Source: Trissonchulus latispiculum
Lineage: Eukaryota > Nematoda > Enoplea > Enoplida > Ironidae
NCBI GenBank assembly: GCA_030248195.1
Contig: JASAND010023014.1
Location: 38,299-102,298, forward strand
DNA: 64,000 bases
Direction of reading: 5' to 3'
Under the pieces are notes generated by a model. It saw nothing but the letters and a program-made list of their open reading frames with translations, did not search any database and had not been told where the DNA came from. Positions 1 through 10,610 of the stretch are shown here, piece by piece. The translations under genes were made by a program, and so were the position numbers. Each line of letters opens with the position of its first letter. Position 1 is the first letter of the stretch.

Positions 1-173
1 TGGTATATGACCCAAAATCTAATCTATGGAAATTCTCATATAATAACAGAAACGAGACTGGAAGAGCTTATTCCGAAGCACATTTGACGCTTTTGCGAAA
101 TCGTAGCACATTCGAAATACAACGCCATATTGGATTTAGCTTAGATCATCCTTTGCCGACTATAAAAGTGTTC
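1..173 (+). CDS. Penultimate exon (partial) of mucin-like membrane protein gene, copy 1
   Basis: The window opens inside an exon whose frame starts in TG GTA TAT GAC and reads VYDPKSNLWKFSYNN, then NETGRAY. It matches the exon at 12660-12850 in sequence and in distance to the Thr-rich last exon. The matched stretch ends at two candidate donors, GTGTTC at 169 and GTAAGA at 174. Both cut after a complete codon, whereas the next exon (970) needs two bases from here to read PVDP; either join gives an early TGA. Relative to copy 2 this copy is two bases shorter just before the donor. So it is either a pseudogene or spliced in a way I do not see. The protein is not recognised; the part before the Thr-rich stalk is presumed extracellular. 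Confidence 0.6.
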
Positions 174-254
174 GTAAGATGTCTATTTTTCATTATTAGT
201 CTTGAGGCATTGATTTAAGTTTTACTTAAGGACGGATCAGTAGTGATGTTTCAG

Positions 255-612
255 TCACTGAAAACTGGAAAGAGACCTGAAACTGAAACTGAAACAGAAA
301 TTAGTCCACCGGCTGAAACTGAAACTGAATCTGAAAATAGTTTGAGTAAGTACCTGAAACTCGGACTTAAACTAGTAAAAGCTTTTTCTCAAAAATTGAA
401 GATTTGAAGGATTAAGCTGCCACTTCGTTAATATTGAGCTGAGAGAGACTGAATAGTCATCAAATTATACTTTATTATCTCTAAAGGCTAGAAACTGAGC
501 AGTTTTTGAGGGAACTGAAACTGAAACTCATTCTCCGATTGAGAGTTTTGTGTTGCTGACTGAAACTTAAACTGAAACGATACTCAGACTAATGTTGCCT
601 ACTGAAACAACA
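255..612. repeat. Degenerate GAAACT repeat in intron
   Basis: Runs of the six-base unit CTGAAA/GAAACT recur at about 278-297, 313-332, 510-530 and 556-580, separated by unrelated sequence. They sit in the intron between the two copy-1 exons and are absent from the shorter intron of copy 2. They look like a decayed simple repeat. The rest of the intron, to 969, shows nothing else I can support. Confidence 0.6.
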
Positions 613-969
613 CTTTGGGTAATACTTATTAACAGAATGTCGAGTTTCAAGAAGGCATCCATAACCGATGGATCCAGTTTGCTTTGCTTAGGCCTTAGCA
701 TAGCTTAGGCTCGAGATCTGGATTCCATTTCGTAAACGGACTCATTTACACAATGTAATCAAGAGACTTCGCCCAATGTTAGCCTATTTTCTCTATTTTG
801 CATCTTAGGTAGTTGCTCCGGTTGTATGAGCTGTTGCCACAAAAGTATTTAGGATCCGAAGTATTATTTCGATGGGCACCGTTGTTCCATTGATTTTATT
901 ATTGTAATTTTATTTTTATTGTTGTAATCATGATATTTTTAATATATAATTTATTATTTATCTCTTCAG

Positions 970-1570
970 TCCAGTTGATCCCACAATAGAGCCTGAATGC
1001 AATCCCGCAATTCTGGCAATATCTACGTTTCAGCCCATCAACAGACGTCCTGAGCTTGTTGCGAATTTATCCTGTGATTTGTTCACTACAACCACAACCA
1101 CCACAAGCACTGCGCCAGCTACCACTACTACTACCACAACCAGTACTACTACTACTAATGCCACCACAACTACTACCACTACCAGTACCCTAACTACGCC
1201 TGCGGCAAGCACTGTGTCGCCATCACTAAGAACAACAACAACTTCTGGCTTCCGTGCTTCCATTGGAACGAAAAATCCATTAAAAGTTTCAACTCCCGGA
1301 AAGATAATCACTTCCAGTGAAAATGGGAAACCTACTACTGCAAACGGAACTAAAGCTCAGGAAAGTAAAACGAATAGGAAAGGGAAAGTTATGTCAGTAG
1401 TTGCGGTGTCCCTGCTGTTTCTGTTGATGTTGGCAATCATTGGAATTGTGATGGTGGTGGTGGAAAGAGGTTGTGGAAAGAAATCTAAACAGCAGACGAA
1501 ATCGTCTCTCTTAAGCCGACTTCCTTGGCGAAAAAGAACTCCTCCTAAAATCGCTAAAAACAATTTATGA
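970..1570 (+). CDS. Last exon of mucin-like type I membrane protein, copy 1
   Basis: The exon follows a pyrimidine tract and AG (961-969). In the frame that matches copy 2 it reads PVDPTIEPECNPAIL, then a Thr-rich stretch at 1082-1245 (many ACT/ACA/ACC codons, expected to be O-glycosylated), a Lys/Arg-poor linker, a 20-residue hydrophobic segment (VVAVSLLFLLMLAIIGIVMV, about 1395-1455), then RGCGKKSK and a basic tail of about 35 residues ending KNNL and TGA. This is the layout of a single-pass protein with a mucin stalk and a short basic cytoplasmic tail. Antisense and shifted frames are open only because of the repeated ACN codons. A poly(A) signal AATAAA lies at 1795-1800. Family unknown; copy 2 at 13265-13883 is its close paralogue. 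Confidence 0.75.
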
Positions 1571-1794
1571 CCTAAATTTAGAAAAAACGTCATTTTAAAT
1601 TGAAAAAAATGATTAAATTTGGTCACCTGAAGCAGGGATGGAGATATTCTCCAGGGGTCACCTTTACCTTTTTTTTTTACTTGATTACAACTTGGTGGTT
1701 CTATACAAATAAATTTGCTAAATAGACCGGAATGAAAGGTTTTAACTGAAGATAGCTCCAGTTCCAAAAGTTTTGTTTTGCCACAAGAAAACTA

Positions 1795-1800
1795 AATAAA
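1795..1800 (+). promoter_or_regulatory. Poly(A) signal AATAAA for copy 1
   Basis: Canonical AATAAA about 225 bases after the TGA of the last exon. The stretch from 1571 to 2440 otherwise shows only AT-rich sequence and a short poly(T)/poly(A) pair, with no supported gene. Confidence 0.4.
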
Positions 1801-2535
1801 GTAGAAGCGAGAACAAAATCTTCAAAAAACAAAAAACAAAAACAAAAATCTTCACTATTTCTTAGAACATATGCAGGCGTTCCTTAAATTTTCAAAAACA
1901 AGTAACGCAGGGACTAGGGAACTATAAGTGCCTTATTTGGGGTGAGGTACCTATACACTATACGCTAAGAAAGCACTGAAATATTATACAAATTTGGCAC
2001 TGCTTCTGCACTGCAAGGCTTCAACACCGAGTTTTTAGTTTCCCTTGGATTGTTCTTTGGAATTTAAACATTTGATGCTGGAAGTGTTTCCTGATTGTCC
2101 TCGTTTGAACCAAACAAGGAAGCCGGAATCACTGCCCAACCAACGCTTTCACCCCCTTCCTCATCCTCAATTCATCCCCACTTTCCGTTCCAGAGGGGAC
2201 GGATTCCCTATCCCCGGGTCCAGGTTTTTTGGAAACATTTGGGCTAAGAGAGAGGAAAAGTCCATCGAGTTAATAATCGATTTAGCTAATTTCAGTTCAG
2301 TGTCGCTTTATATTGTTTGTAAATTTATCAATTTATCAATTTATTTAATTATAGAATTTATAATGTTTGTAGTCTGAGAACAAAGATAAGTTAAAAAGAA
2401 AACCGGCAGAATAGAGGTGGTAGCAATAACTCTGGGTCTGGGGTCAGTTCTTCAGCATAAATTTTCGAAAAAGAGAATTTACTATTCTTCCGGTGTTTTG
2501 ACATATTTGGCTTCCCTGCAATATTTGTTCCCCAG

Positions 2536-3088
2536 TCTTAATTGAAATCCAAAATTATTGAAAGTAACACAATGGGTCGCTTCTATAAAATAGTTAGCTC
2601 TGAGGGAAACCAAATATTTCACAACACCGGCCTCAGTCTGAGCAGCAGAAATATGATTCAGTGCTGCTCGGCTAGAGTCCCTCCCTGTTGTCCACTTCCA
2701 GTTCGATCATTTAAATATCAATCCGTTCTTGCTTGATTCGCTATCCGTTCATGTCCGAAAATTCGTTAGCTCCTACTTTAAATATCAGCTTTTCATGTGA
2801 ACTCCTATAGCGGTGAGGCTTGCTGCTTGAGAGTCAGCCAACTCAGGCTCAACCGCCGCTCTGAGATGTATTCCGCAATCCTCAGTTCTTCTAATCATTA
2901 TTGCAACCTTCCACAGCAAAGCACCATTGAATAGAGTTAAAGGATGCTAACAATTGCATAGTTAAAGAAATTATTAGAAGGGGCAAAGTATTCTAGCAAA
3001 AAGTTTTAGGTCAAAACCACAAGTTCAGACCTGAGATTCGGGGCGGAAATAGAAAACTCATTCCTTACAAAATTGTAAAAAAAAGTCA
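2536..3088 (+). pseudogene. Dead exon of unit R, copy 1
   Basis: It corresponds to the open exon at 37986-38256. After the shared acceptor (TTGTTCCCCAG) the second codon is TAA, the reading is interrupted by an insertion from about 2690 to 2990, and several codons are changed. The downstream GTCAGT donor block is still recognisable at about 3086. The presence of both splice-like borders in two diverged copies supports an exon origin. Confidence 0.6.
2800..2945 (+). mobile_element. tRNA-derived SINE, copy 1
   Basis: A tRNA-like head: A-box-like TAGCGGTGAGG at 2808 and B-box-like GGCTCAACCGC at 2846, followed by a tail shared with 13930-14068 (CTCAGTTCTTCTAATCATTA... to ...GAATAGAG). Two diverged copies sharing polymerase III promoter-like boxes and a non-tRNA body fit a SINE. 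It lies in the insertion that disrupts unit R copy 1. Confidence 0.6.
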
Positions 3089-3540
3089 GTCATAATCCAC
3101 TTCTCATATTTGACGTTTCATATGTAGTATATACACAGATTTAACTGTTGAGATTAGGGATTTAATTAGGCTACGGTCTTCCTACTCCTAGCCCGGCCGG
3201 GTCGAGTAACCCAAGCTGACCCTCATACGAGTGATGGGATCCACCCCCAGTCCGTCAGGGTCAGCTCAACCTTCATTAGAAAAATGGCAAGGAATCTGTT
3301 TCCAGGAGTCCTTGGAAAGTCCCTGTAGACTAGCTGTTGTCTGCCGGCATAGAACTAGACCGATACTATTGCATATTCTGCACGCAAAAAATCAAAGAGT
3401 CTCTTACAATCCGAGGGGCGACCGAACAATCCGAAAAGTCGAAAAAGATCGAATAACTCGAACAATTATTCATTATATACTCTCTCTAGTTTGAAGAATA
3501 ACCGAATCTGTTTTTTTAGCCATTTTCAATAAGAAAGTAA

Positions 3541-4000
3541 GATCAGAGGCCGGTCCTACCAAAGTCCTTAACCCGTGTTAAAAATGGGTTACTAACGAAA
3601 GCTCCGTCCTATCAATTCCTTGCTTGACCCGGGTGTCATAGATGGGTTAACAGGCATTTTTGGGGTTAGTACTAACCCCGGTCCTATCAGAAAACCCGGT
3701 TTAGAAACGTGGGTTAAAACGGGGTTAAGCAGGCCAAAACCTAACCCTCCGCACCTAGCAGGGTTAAGCCCTTAACTAGGGTTAGTGCGAGCGCTGTTGT
3801 ACGTGGATACAGTAACAATAGCCTACAGATAAAAGCGCGTTAACCCTATTTTGCTCGCTTCAGGCAGCCAATGCCTAAAACCTGGTTAACCCTGTTTTGT
3901 TTCTTCTAGCAGTATCAGCATGAAAGTGGGTTAACCCCTTGTAAACCCGGCTTTGCCCAACCCAACCCAATTATCGGACTACCCAACAATGATTATCAGC
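3541..4000. repeat. Decayed element rich in GGTTAA/TTAACC motifs
   Basis: The block holds three CGGTCCTATCA-like strings and many short GGGTTAA and TTAACCC words in both orientations. The composition resembles the PIF-like element at 37062-37742, which has the same internal words, but I see no matching right end here. Probably a truncated relative. Confidence 0.4.
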
Positions 4001-4040
4001 ACAATATTTAAGGAGGATTTTGGGCATTTTTAAGGGGGAA
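3967..4040. repeat. Repeat matching 5831-5905
   Basis: ATTATCGGACTWCCCAACAA followed by CACAATATTTA and a G-rich stretch is present here and at 5831-5905. The two copies bracket the hAT-like element and the purine-rich stretch between them, so they may be the ends or flanks of a larger decayed element. Confidence 0.5.
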
Positions 4041-4112
4041 AATAGGGTTAGGGGTTAGGGATAGGGTTAGGTTAGGGCAAAGGTTAGGGAAAAATAGGGT
4101 TAAGGAAAATAA
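4040..4112. repeat. Interstitial telomere-like repeat
   Basis: Degenerate TTAGGG units (about nine TTAGG/TAGGG words with spacer bases) in one orientation. Short and impure, so an internal relic and not a chromosome end. Confidence 0.6.
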
Positions 4113-4153
4113 CAAAGGCAGGAGTTGAGAATGACTAGGAAAGGCCGTGATAG

Positions 4154-4886
4154 CTAGGGCTGTTCCCGGGCCGTGTAGCGGGCTCCGGGCCAGGGCCAGC
4201 CCGGAGTATGCCCAGCTCGAAAATTTTTTGATTCCCGGTCCGCAAGGTCTCAAACTCCCGGCCCACTACAAGGCCCGATCAAACCTCCGAGCCCTCCGGG
4301 CTCACCCGGCCCACCGGGCTCATCGTGACCAAGTCTTGGCTGGGTTATTGGCTCTTCTTAATCACAGATGATAAGTGTCTTTTTAGCAAAGTCGTCTAAG
4401 TCGAATTTCAAGAAATTAGAAGGGCTCATAAACAGACAAATTGGCAGTAGTAATTTTACATTCAGATGCAATAGATCAAGTTTCAAAAGTTAAGCACGAT
4501 CGTGAGTAAGGGTAAAACATTTGTTGCAATGGCATAAGGTACATATAAAACTTAGGACTTTCACATAAGTTTAAATTTATGCGACATCAGATATATTAAG
4601 GCTAAGACTAAAAGACTAAGGCACAGACTATTAAACTGTGCTTAAACCATAACCCATAAATCATGTAACAAAGCTACTTGTATAACAGAGGATTCCATAA
4701 AAAGTAAATTTGTGTGTGTAACTCTGAGCGGTCAGATTTCGAATATCATATCGGCATTGGTTCGGACAGTCCGGGCCTTGTAGCGGGCTCCGGGCCGGTC
4801 CGACACGGGAGTGTAGCGGGCTACGGGCCCGGCCCGGAGGAGTCAGTGAGCCCGGACCCGAGAATCTCTTGTCGGAGCAGCCCTAG
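4154..4886. mobile_element. hAT-like non-autonomous element with CCGGGCC subterminal arrays
   Basis: Ends CTAGGGCTG and CAGCCCTAG form short terminal inverted repeats. Inside each end lie clusters of GGGCC/CCGGGC words (about 4165-4320 and 4765-4880), and the centre is AT-rich without a transposase. Short TAGGG-type ends with repeated subterminal motifs are typical of hAT-derived MITEs. A clear 8-bp target duplication is not visible (flanks gtgatagc and gtgtaaaa share four positions). Confidence 0.6.
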
Positions 4887-4889
4887 TGT

Positions 4890-5640
4890 AAAATATGAGG
4901 GAGCTAGGGATTTTAACCGCTGAGCTCAAGCCCCAATTTTACAAGTGGAACCGTGCGCAAGACGCTGACCTGCGACTGCGGATGGAGATATTTAGTCCAG
5001 GCGGCTCTCTACCACCGACTTGCCTCGCCAAGGGGGAAATGGACACTCTTTGGGGGACGCCTACGGGGCGCCTAACAAAATTGGGGGGACACGCACACAA
5101 AAATAGGCTCAGTTATAAGTCAGCCCCGGGCTATTCCCAGAGCTCTACCTAGCTAGACAAAGAGATCAAAACTAGTAAAGCTTAGTAAAAAGAATTAAAT
5201 AAAATAGTTAAAAGACAACTGACGAGTTTATTGGGACAACACAGGGCAAGGATATAACAAGAGAGTCCGTCCGGCGGTATCCAGACAAGACCGGCAAGGT
5301 ACAGCGGGCTACCCGCACAGCATACGGGAAAAGGACACGGAGAAAAGTACAGACAAAAAAGGGGGGAAGGGGACCAGCAACAAATAGGACAACACAAAAA
5401 TGCAACAAAATAGGGGGAGGGAGGTTAGCCAAGTTAGACCCCGGGGGGAAGAAAGGGAAAACGGGGGCAACCCCGCGAAGTTAGGCCGGAATGGGGAGGG
5501 AAAGGGTTAGAAGTCAATTAAGGGATAAGTAAAAAGAGGGGAGATTAGAGCAAAAGAAGGGGTTAGGGATTAAATTAAAAAGGGTTTTTAAAGAAAAAGG
5601 AAAAAATAGAGACTTACGCTTTTAGGTGTAGACGGCAAAA
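4890..5640. other. No gene recognised; purine-rich stretch
   Basis: Short open frames here have no family resemblance and no splice context. From 5180 the + strand becomes strongly purine-rich (A/G runs) for about 450 bases, which keeps antisense frames open by composition alone. 5640-5830 shows nothing further. Confidence 0.5.
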
Positions 5641-5830
5641 AGGGTGGGGCCCCAATCTCAAGAACCGACCTCTCGCTGACTTCAAAATCTCCCAACTGAC
5701 TAAAGGGTGATGTAATCATTCAAGGAGAATTTTGTCATGCGTTGGGAACGGGAGGGTCTATCTTCGCTAAGCCAACAAGAAATGGAAATATGTGCAATGT
5801 TAAATTTGGGGTTTACATACAAAATAATAC

Positions 5831-5905
5831 ATAATTATCGGACTTCCCAACAATTATAAAAACACAATATTTATGGGGAATTTGGGGGGATTCTAAGGGA
5901 GTTTT
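5831..5905. repeat. Repeat matching 3967-4040
   Basis: Second copy of the ATTATCGGACT...CACAATATTTA block. It is followed by a short palindromic patch (about 5950-6030) with repeated CGCTATTACCC words. Confidence 0.5.
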
Positions 5906-6049
5906 AGGAAAACAGCGAAAGTGGGAATTAGGAAAGGACTTGGAAGGGGGGTAATAGCGGGGACGCTATTACCCACATTACACTAGTGATAGCAGAGTCG
6001 CTATTACCCGTATTACATCTGCCTGAGGCGCTGGTTTTTTCTCGCTATC

Positions 6050-6183
6050 AAACATAGAACGAGTGAGCTTACCCCCGTTTCGACCAGGTATGCGGGGGGG
6101 GGCGTTAGCGAGCAGAGCATAGTTTTTGCTCTGATAAGAGAGAGCTTGCTTACTGGCATACTCTTATCATTATGTACTCTTGG
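6050..6183. mobile_element. 3' fragment of CAAGAG foldback element
   Basis: It contains family-typical interior words (CATAGAACGAGTGAGC, CGTTTCGACCAGGTA, GCAGAGCATAGTTTTTGCTC) and ends ATTATGTACTCTTG. The left half is missing. 6190-6920 beyond it holds no gene I can support; its open frames are AT-rich and lack family resemblance. Confidence 0.75.
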
Positions 6184-6928
6184 CAGTAGTGTCAGCTCGG
6201 AAATATTTTCAGAAATGTTACTGCCCTACCCTATAGTCACCAACCAGTGACTGTGTTATGTAGTTAAAAACTAGGGGCAGACATATTTTCATTCAGTAAC
6301 TATAAAGCTTACTTCATGTGAAAGTTTTGTGCCACCACAAACTTGCGTTGATATGATTAAGCACACCACGTTTGCATTAATCTTGTATGTCATTTATTGG
6401 ATTGAGTCGATTGAACACAGCGATTTCTGTAATGTTTATATGTTTCCCTATGTCCGTGAATTTGTTAGTCATGACGTTAGAATATATTTTGACTACAGAA
6501 ACGTAACCAGACTTGAGCTGATACTTGGGAAGTACTGCAATGAAATATTTAATACGGTGAGATTTTTGCCTCAAAAGCTTGTGAGTTTTTGTTGATTGGA
6601 ATTGAGTCTGCTCCTCGTTGACAAATTTTGGACAGCTCATGTTATTGTCTTTATTGTAAAATCGATTGAGTTTGAGTTCGCAGACAGCATTCAGTTTCAG
6701 TTAATTGTAATGACCAATTACTTCAACCTTAAACTGACTCAGGATTCTACATGTTACCAATTGACGCTCTGTCTTATAACAAAAACTATGGATCTCTTGA
6801 AGGTGCTGGTATCCTTTTGTGCATAGTTTTTGTGGTGATTTTTTGAAACGCTATAACTTTCGCAATTTTAGGAGTTGGAAAACATTATCGTTTTAAAGCT
6901 TATAATTTATCTTCATAACGTAGCCTTA

Positions 6929-7778
6929 CGCCCGTTTGCACCAACGTCAAGATTATCTCAAGCTTAAGCTAGAGATAATCTTCAAGTTCAGGATTGACTT
7001 AGCTGTAGCTTATCTCTAACTCTGAGTTAGAGATTATCTCCTGCACCAACCGAAATTAGTTCGAGATTATCCGATCTACAGCTTAAGCTCGAGATTATCT
7101 CGAGTTAAGGATTAACCAATCAAACTTTATTTATGTGTCATGTGATGAACAGTTTCGCCAATCAAATTGGAACATTTCGTCTGTTTTATAGCATGACAGT
7201 TTGAATTTTGAAGGCGAAATCTGTCGATTACAAAATATTTACTTGGGCGGCATCAGCCGGGCACATGCGCCAGACTATATATTATTATTCAGTTTGAGCA
7301 TTTTAATTAAAAAGGAAAGGATTGTTTGTAAATTCAAATACAAATTGGTTTAGATTTCAACGTTTAGAAACGGATACAAGATGAATAAATTCTTGCTTTC
7401 GATGTTTCTAAAGTGTTTAGAAAATTAAAATGTTTTTGAATATATATCTATGAAAGCGTCTTTAATAAAGTGTTGTAAGCAAGGTATGGTGTTTATAAAG
7501 TATAACAATGCACAAAACTTGCTTCTGAAATAGAAGAAATTTACACCAACAGCTCAAATTCAGGCATCTCTAATGGAAACCTCGAGATTATCCTGACTTA
7601 ATCCTACTCAGGGGTAGGATTGAAATTTCAGTAGTTATCTCTGTTCAGTTATCTCGAGCTCACGATTATCTCTAGTTTTAGTTGGTGCAATGCTCCGTGG
7701 AGATAATCTCCAGTTAATCTTGAGTTAATCTCGAGATAATCTGAAGCTCGAGATTATCTCTTTTGGTGCAATCCAGTG
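6929..7778. mobile_element. PIF/Harbinger-like MITE with GAGATAATCTC repeats
   Basis: Ends CGCCCGTTTGCACCAA and TTGGTGCAATCCAG are inverted matches. Both subterminal regions carry many GAGATAATCTC/GAGATTATC words. The flanks TTA and TAA, and interruption of an inverted-repeat arm that is uninterrupted at 9472-9556, support an insertion with a TWA-type target. The central ~400 bases have no coding evidence. Confidence 0.7.
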
Positions 7779-7975
7779 TAAATATTGATTAGGCAGTGAC
7801 AGATCGAGGTCCCAACACTTTTGCGATAGCATAGCTTTTCACATGAGTTTACGAAACTAGCAACATTAGCACAAAACTATAGCACTCTCCACAAAATTCC
7901 CTCTTTTGGTCCAGTTTAAGTTTGCTTGACTTTAGCAAAGTTTTTCTGACATAGTGGCATCTGACAGGTTGACTC

Positions 7976-8111
7976 CAGAGTTGGAAGTGGGTCGGAATTT
8001 CGTGGCCCGCGGGTACCCGCGACCCGCGGATCTCTGACCTGCGACCCGCGACCCACTAAGATTTTGGCGACCCATTTGACCCACTTCTTTAATTTGGATA
8101 TTTTCACATAT
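7976..8111. mobile_element. Left-end fragment of hAT-like element with ACCCGCG array
   Basis: CAGAGTTGGAAGTGGGTCGG followed by repeated GACCCGCGG/GGTACCCGCG words, the same kind of end as 11341. An inverse end CCGACCCACTTCCAACTCTG lies at 10170-10189, but the inverted-repeat arm at 9472-9556 lies between them, so simple pairing is doubtful. Confidence 0.55.
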
Positions 8112-9330
8112 TTAAGGGGGGGTCACTTTGGTCAAAAATCGATAGTCACGGATTTCGCTCATTTTCACACATAATATGCCCCCATATGTTCTCAAAAATA
8201 ACTTAGAATATTAGCGTTCGAAATCAAACTGTGACAGAGTTATTCAGGTTCAAAGCCGGAAAACTTGAAAATTCCGGTGATGAGCCCTGCAAGGTCAGGT
8301 GGAGACCAAACGCTACCGGAAACAGGGTTAACCGATACACCAAATTAAAGCCTTTACTAAGGTAATATTTAAATGCAGACGTGGCTCAAGGCCAGCTATC
8401 CTGGCGTTCATAATGCATGCTTGAGTGCTGCACTGACCTAACCTTGCAGGACTGCCCAGTATAACTTTAACTCGTTTTATCTTGCACAGACAACATTTTG
8501 GATCCATGGTTGTATGAGAAAAGTTGCTCCTCGTTCCATTAGCTATCGATTGATACCCATTTTGTCTATATTTGGAAAAATTTTAAAATTGACATTTTTC
8601 ACCTATAAAGATCAAAGGTGCCGCCACAGCAGCATGTTCAATATTGACGCATTTGTTTTGGCCATATTATGTGACAGACATAGATATATTAATTAATCTG
8701 CCAAGTTTGGTGATTTTTACCACATAATGAGTGAGAAACTATCAAAAGAATGAGAAACTTATGAAAGATGGCCATTTTTAGCAAAATTTGCTGTTTTTGT
8801 GGCAAGTTTTTTGAGCTTACTGTAGATGATAGAAACATGCGAGTACTTTCATAAGACGTGGTTTTATGCGCAGAGTGCAGCTATCTATTGGCCGTTTCTG
8901 TAGCGCTTGCCAATCGTTCAGGACAAGCAAAAGAGTACCGTATGTCCTGTTTTTCATGGTCCAAAAATGGCCGATTTTCCAAAATTCTGACTTTAAAAAT
9001 TCGCCAAAAATCCAATACTGAACACAATCGCTTCAGATGAGATAGCTGCACTCTACAATATGTCCTTAATGGTTCTGAAAAGGTTTCAGAGTTCTGACTC
9101 TTATACAGCGAAAAATTTTTCTGCCACAAACTTTTTAACCTAACTTTTTCATTTTCCTATGTTTAACACATGTCGAGGTCACCTTTGAGGGCCTGTACAG
9201 AAGGATAGAAGCAATATTTCGCAAACCGCTCTTGTCTTGTTTCGCGGACCCATGGGGACTACAAAATATGTGAAAATAAGCAAAATCGGAGATGGTCGAA
9301 AAATCGGCAAAAAAGTGACCCCCCCCTTAA
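8112..9330. mobile_element. TTAA-bounded element with GGGGGGGTCAC ends
   Basis: TTAAGGGGGGGTCACTTT at the left and AAGTGACCCCCCCCTTAA at the right are inverted, followed by a longer diverged inverted pair (CGGATTTCGCTCATTTTCAC / GTGAAAATAAGCAAAATCGG). TTAA at both borders suggests TTAA-targeting (piggyBac- or Kolobok-type). No transposase frame is present. Related sequence occurs at 45822-46493 and as a patch at about 31860-32070. Confidence 0.65.
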
Positions 9331-9725
9331 GTTCTGTAAGCATGCATCTAGCAAAATTAACCTTTTAAACATGAACATAGTTAAGTATTATAATTTTCTA
9401 ACAAAAATTTGGCAAGTTCAAAGCTAACTCCACTAGATTTCGTCTTCGTTTTCGGTAGTTTTGAGCAAGATATGCTATCGCAAAGGTGTTGGCACCTCGA
9501 TCTGTCACTGTCTAATCAATATTTAGGTTACGTTATGAAGATAAATTGCATTTACTTGTAGCAATTTCAGCAAAAAGTTCAGCCCCCATTCTGGTTAATT
9601 TTTTACAGCTGCGTAACGTCTACCCCAGGAGTATTTATGTATTACTGTACTGTCCACTCCCAACTTGGATATGGTAGCAAACTACCATTTTAGTGGTTTA
9701 TATCATACACATTATTCACTAGTCC

Positions 9726-9745
9726 CAAGAGTACATAGTACAAAT
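9726..9745. mobile_element. Solo CAAGAG-family terminus
   Basis: CAAGAGTACATAGTAC matches the family's outer end, with no partner end nearby. 9750-10160 is AT-rich and shows no gene. Confidence 0.4.
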
Positions 9746-10169
9746 TAAATTCGGAATGATCATAACTCGTAGAACTAAGTCAATATTTTAAGCTTGACAT
9801 GTAAATGTCTACTGGAGGAAGCTGTTTTTCACGCTCTGTAGTCTGTAGTAAGCTATCAGCATTGTTTTTACAGAAACGGTTTGCCAGAAAATCAGTGGCA
9901 TTAAAAGCTTTCAGTGATAATAAAATATTTATGCCAATGAGTATGTCAGGGAAATATTACTGAAATATTTTTGACTGAAGATTCAAGACAGATTCAATAG
10001 AAATAAACAATTTTATCATAAAAGCAATATTATAATGTGTATAAACGCATTCAAAAGAGCCGAAAGTTAAAGAAAAATTGAAAATTTAACATAAATTGTA
10101 AATTTTCTGGTAAAATTAGCGCAAAATTTAGCGAAAACTTGGTGTGGACAAAAATACTCTTGACCAGCT

Positions 10170-10189
10170 CCGACCCACTTCCAACTCTG
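10170..10189. mobile_element. Right-end fragment of hAT-like element
   Basis: CCGACCCACTTCCAACTCTG is the inverse of the end at 7976. No GC-rich array precedes it. 10190-11230 contains one repeat patch (10530-10610) and otherwise nothing supported. Confidence 0.45.
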
Positions 10190-10529
10190 CTATGGACAAA
10201 AAAATCATCGATTTCTCAAACCTGTCGAATCGGTCAAAATTTTTTCTTGTGCCATGATATCCCAGCTCATAGGAATTGATGAAATGGGCAATTAGACCGC
10301 GTATCGGTTGAGTATAAATAAACGAAAATTGTCCGTCCGATTTGGCAATTATTTTGAAAAAACTGATTTCCTCGAAAATGGCCGTTTTTGACCCCAAAAA
10401 TGGTTTTTGCTTATACTGACTTAACCACAAGAGATAGCTCAAAGGTTGTAAGAGCAAAAATGTTTGTTTTTGTACCCTATTTCCATCCATAACAACCAAT
10501 GAGGTGTATGCTGCTGTGAGTATAATGCC

Positions 10530-10610
10530 AAAAACAAAATTTCTTATCTTTTCAGCTAAAAATGTGGGACTGGTCCCAGAATGTTAAAGAGCACCAAGAC
10601 AGCATATTTG
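10530..10610. repeat. Repeat matching 49035-49115
   Basis: The words GGGACTGGTCCCAGAAT and TTAAAGAGCAC, with similar flanks, occur at both places. Short dispersed repeat of unknown type. Confidence 0.5.

Larger units (their letters stand above)
2440..3500 (+). repeat. Dispersed unit R, copy 1
   Basis: This stretch aligns by eye with 37885-39730: both start with the same ...GTTCTTCAGCATAAATTTT block, carry the same exon-like segment and end near a shared CTCTCT..AGTTTGA block. Copy 1 has an insertion at about 2690-2990 that includes a SINE. It lacks the hAT-like insertion at 38360-39198 and the ~215-bp insertion at 39290-39505 seen in copy 2, so each copy serves as the empty site for the other. 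Confidence 0.75.
6905..9560. repeat. Interrupted inverted repeat (arms 6905-6928 + 7779-7855 and 9472-9556)
   Basis: The left arm, once the MITE at 6929-7778 is removed, reads CTTCATAACGTAGCCT then AAATATTGATTAGGCAGTG and on to TTTGCGATAGCATA. Its reverse complement lies at 9472-9556. Weak pairing continues inward (about 7920-7950 with 9400-9430). The arms enclose two other elements, so this is an old foldback or a fragment of one. Confidence 0.65.

Noticed and set aside
1030..1311. Val-rich antisense frames opposite the Thr-rich exons (also 13340-13585)
   Set aside because: They are the reverse reading of repeated ACN codons and have no independent support.
6329..6826. Two adjacent plus-strand frames
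   Set aside because: No resemblance between frames or to known proteins, and composition equals the surrounding AT-rich DNA.
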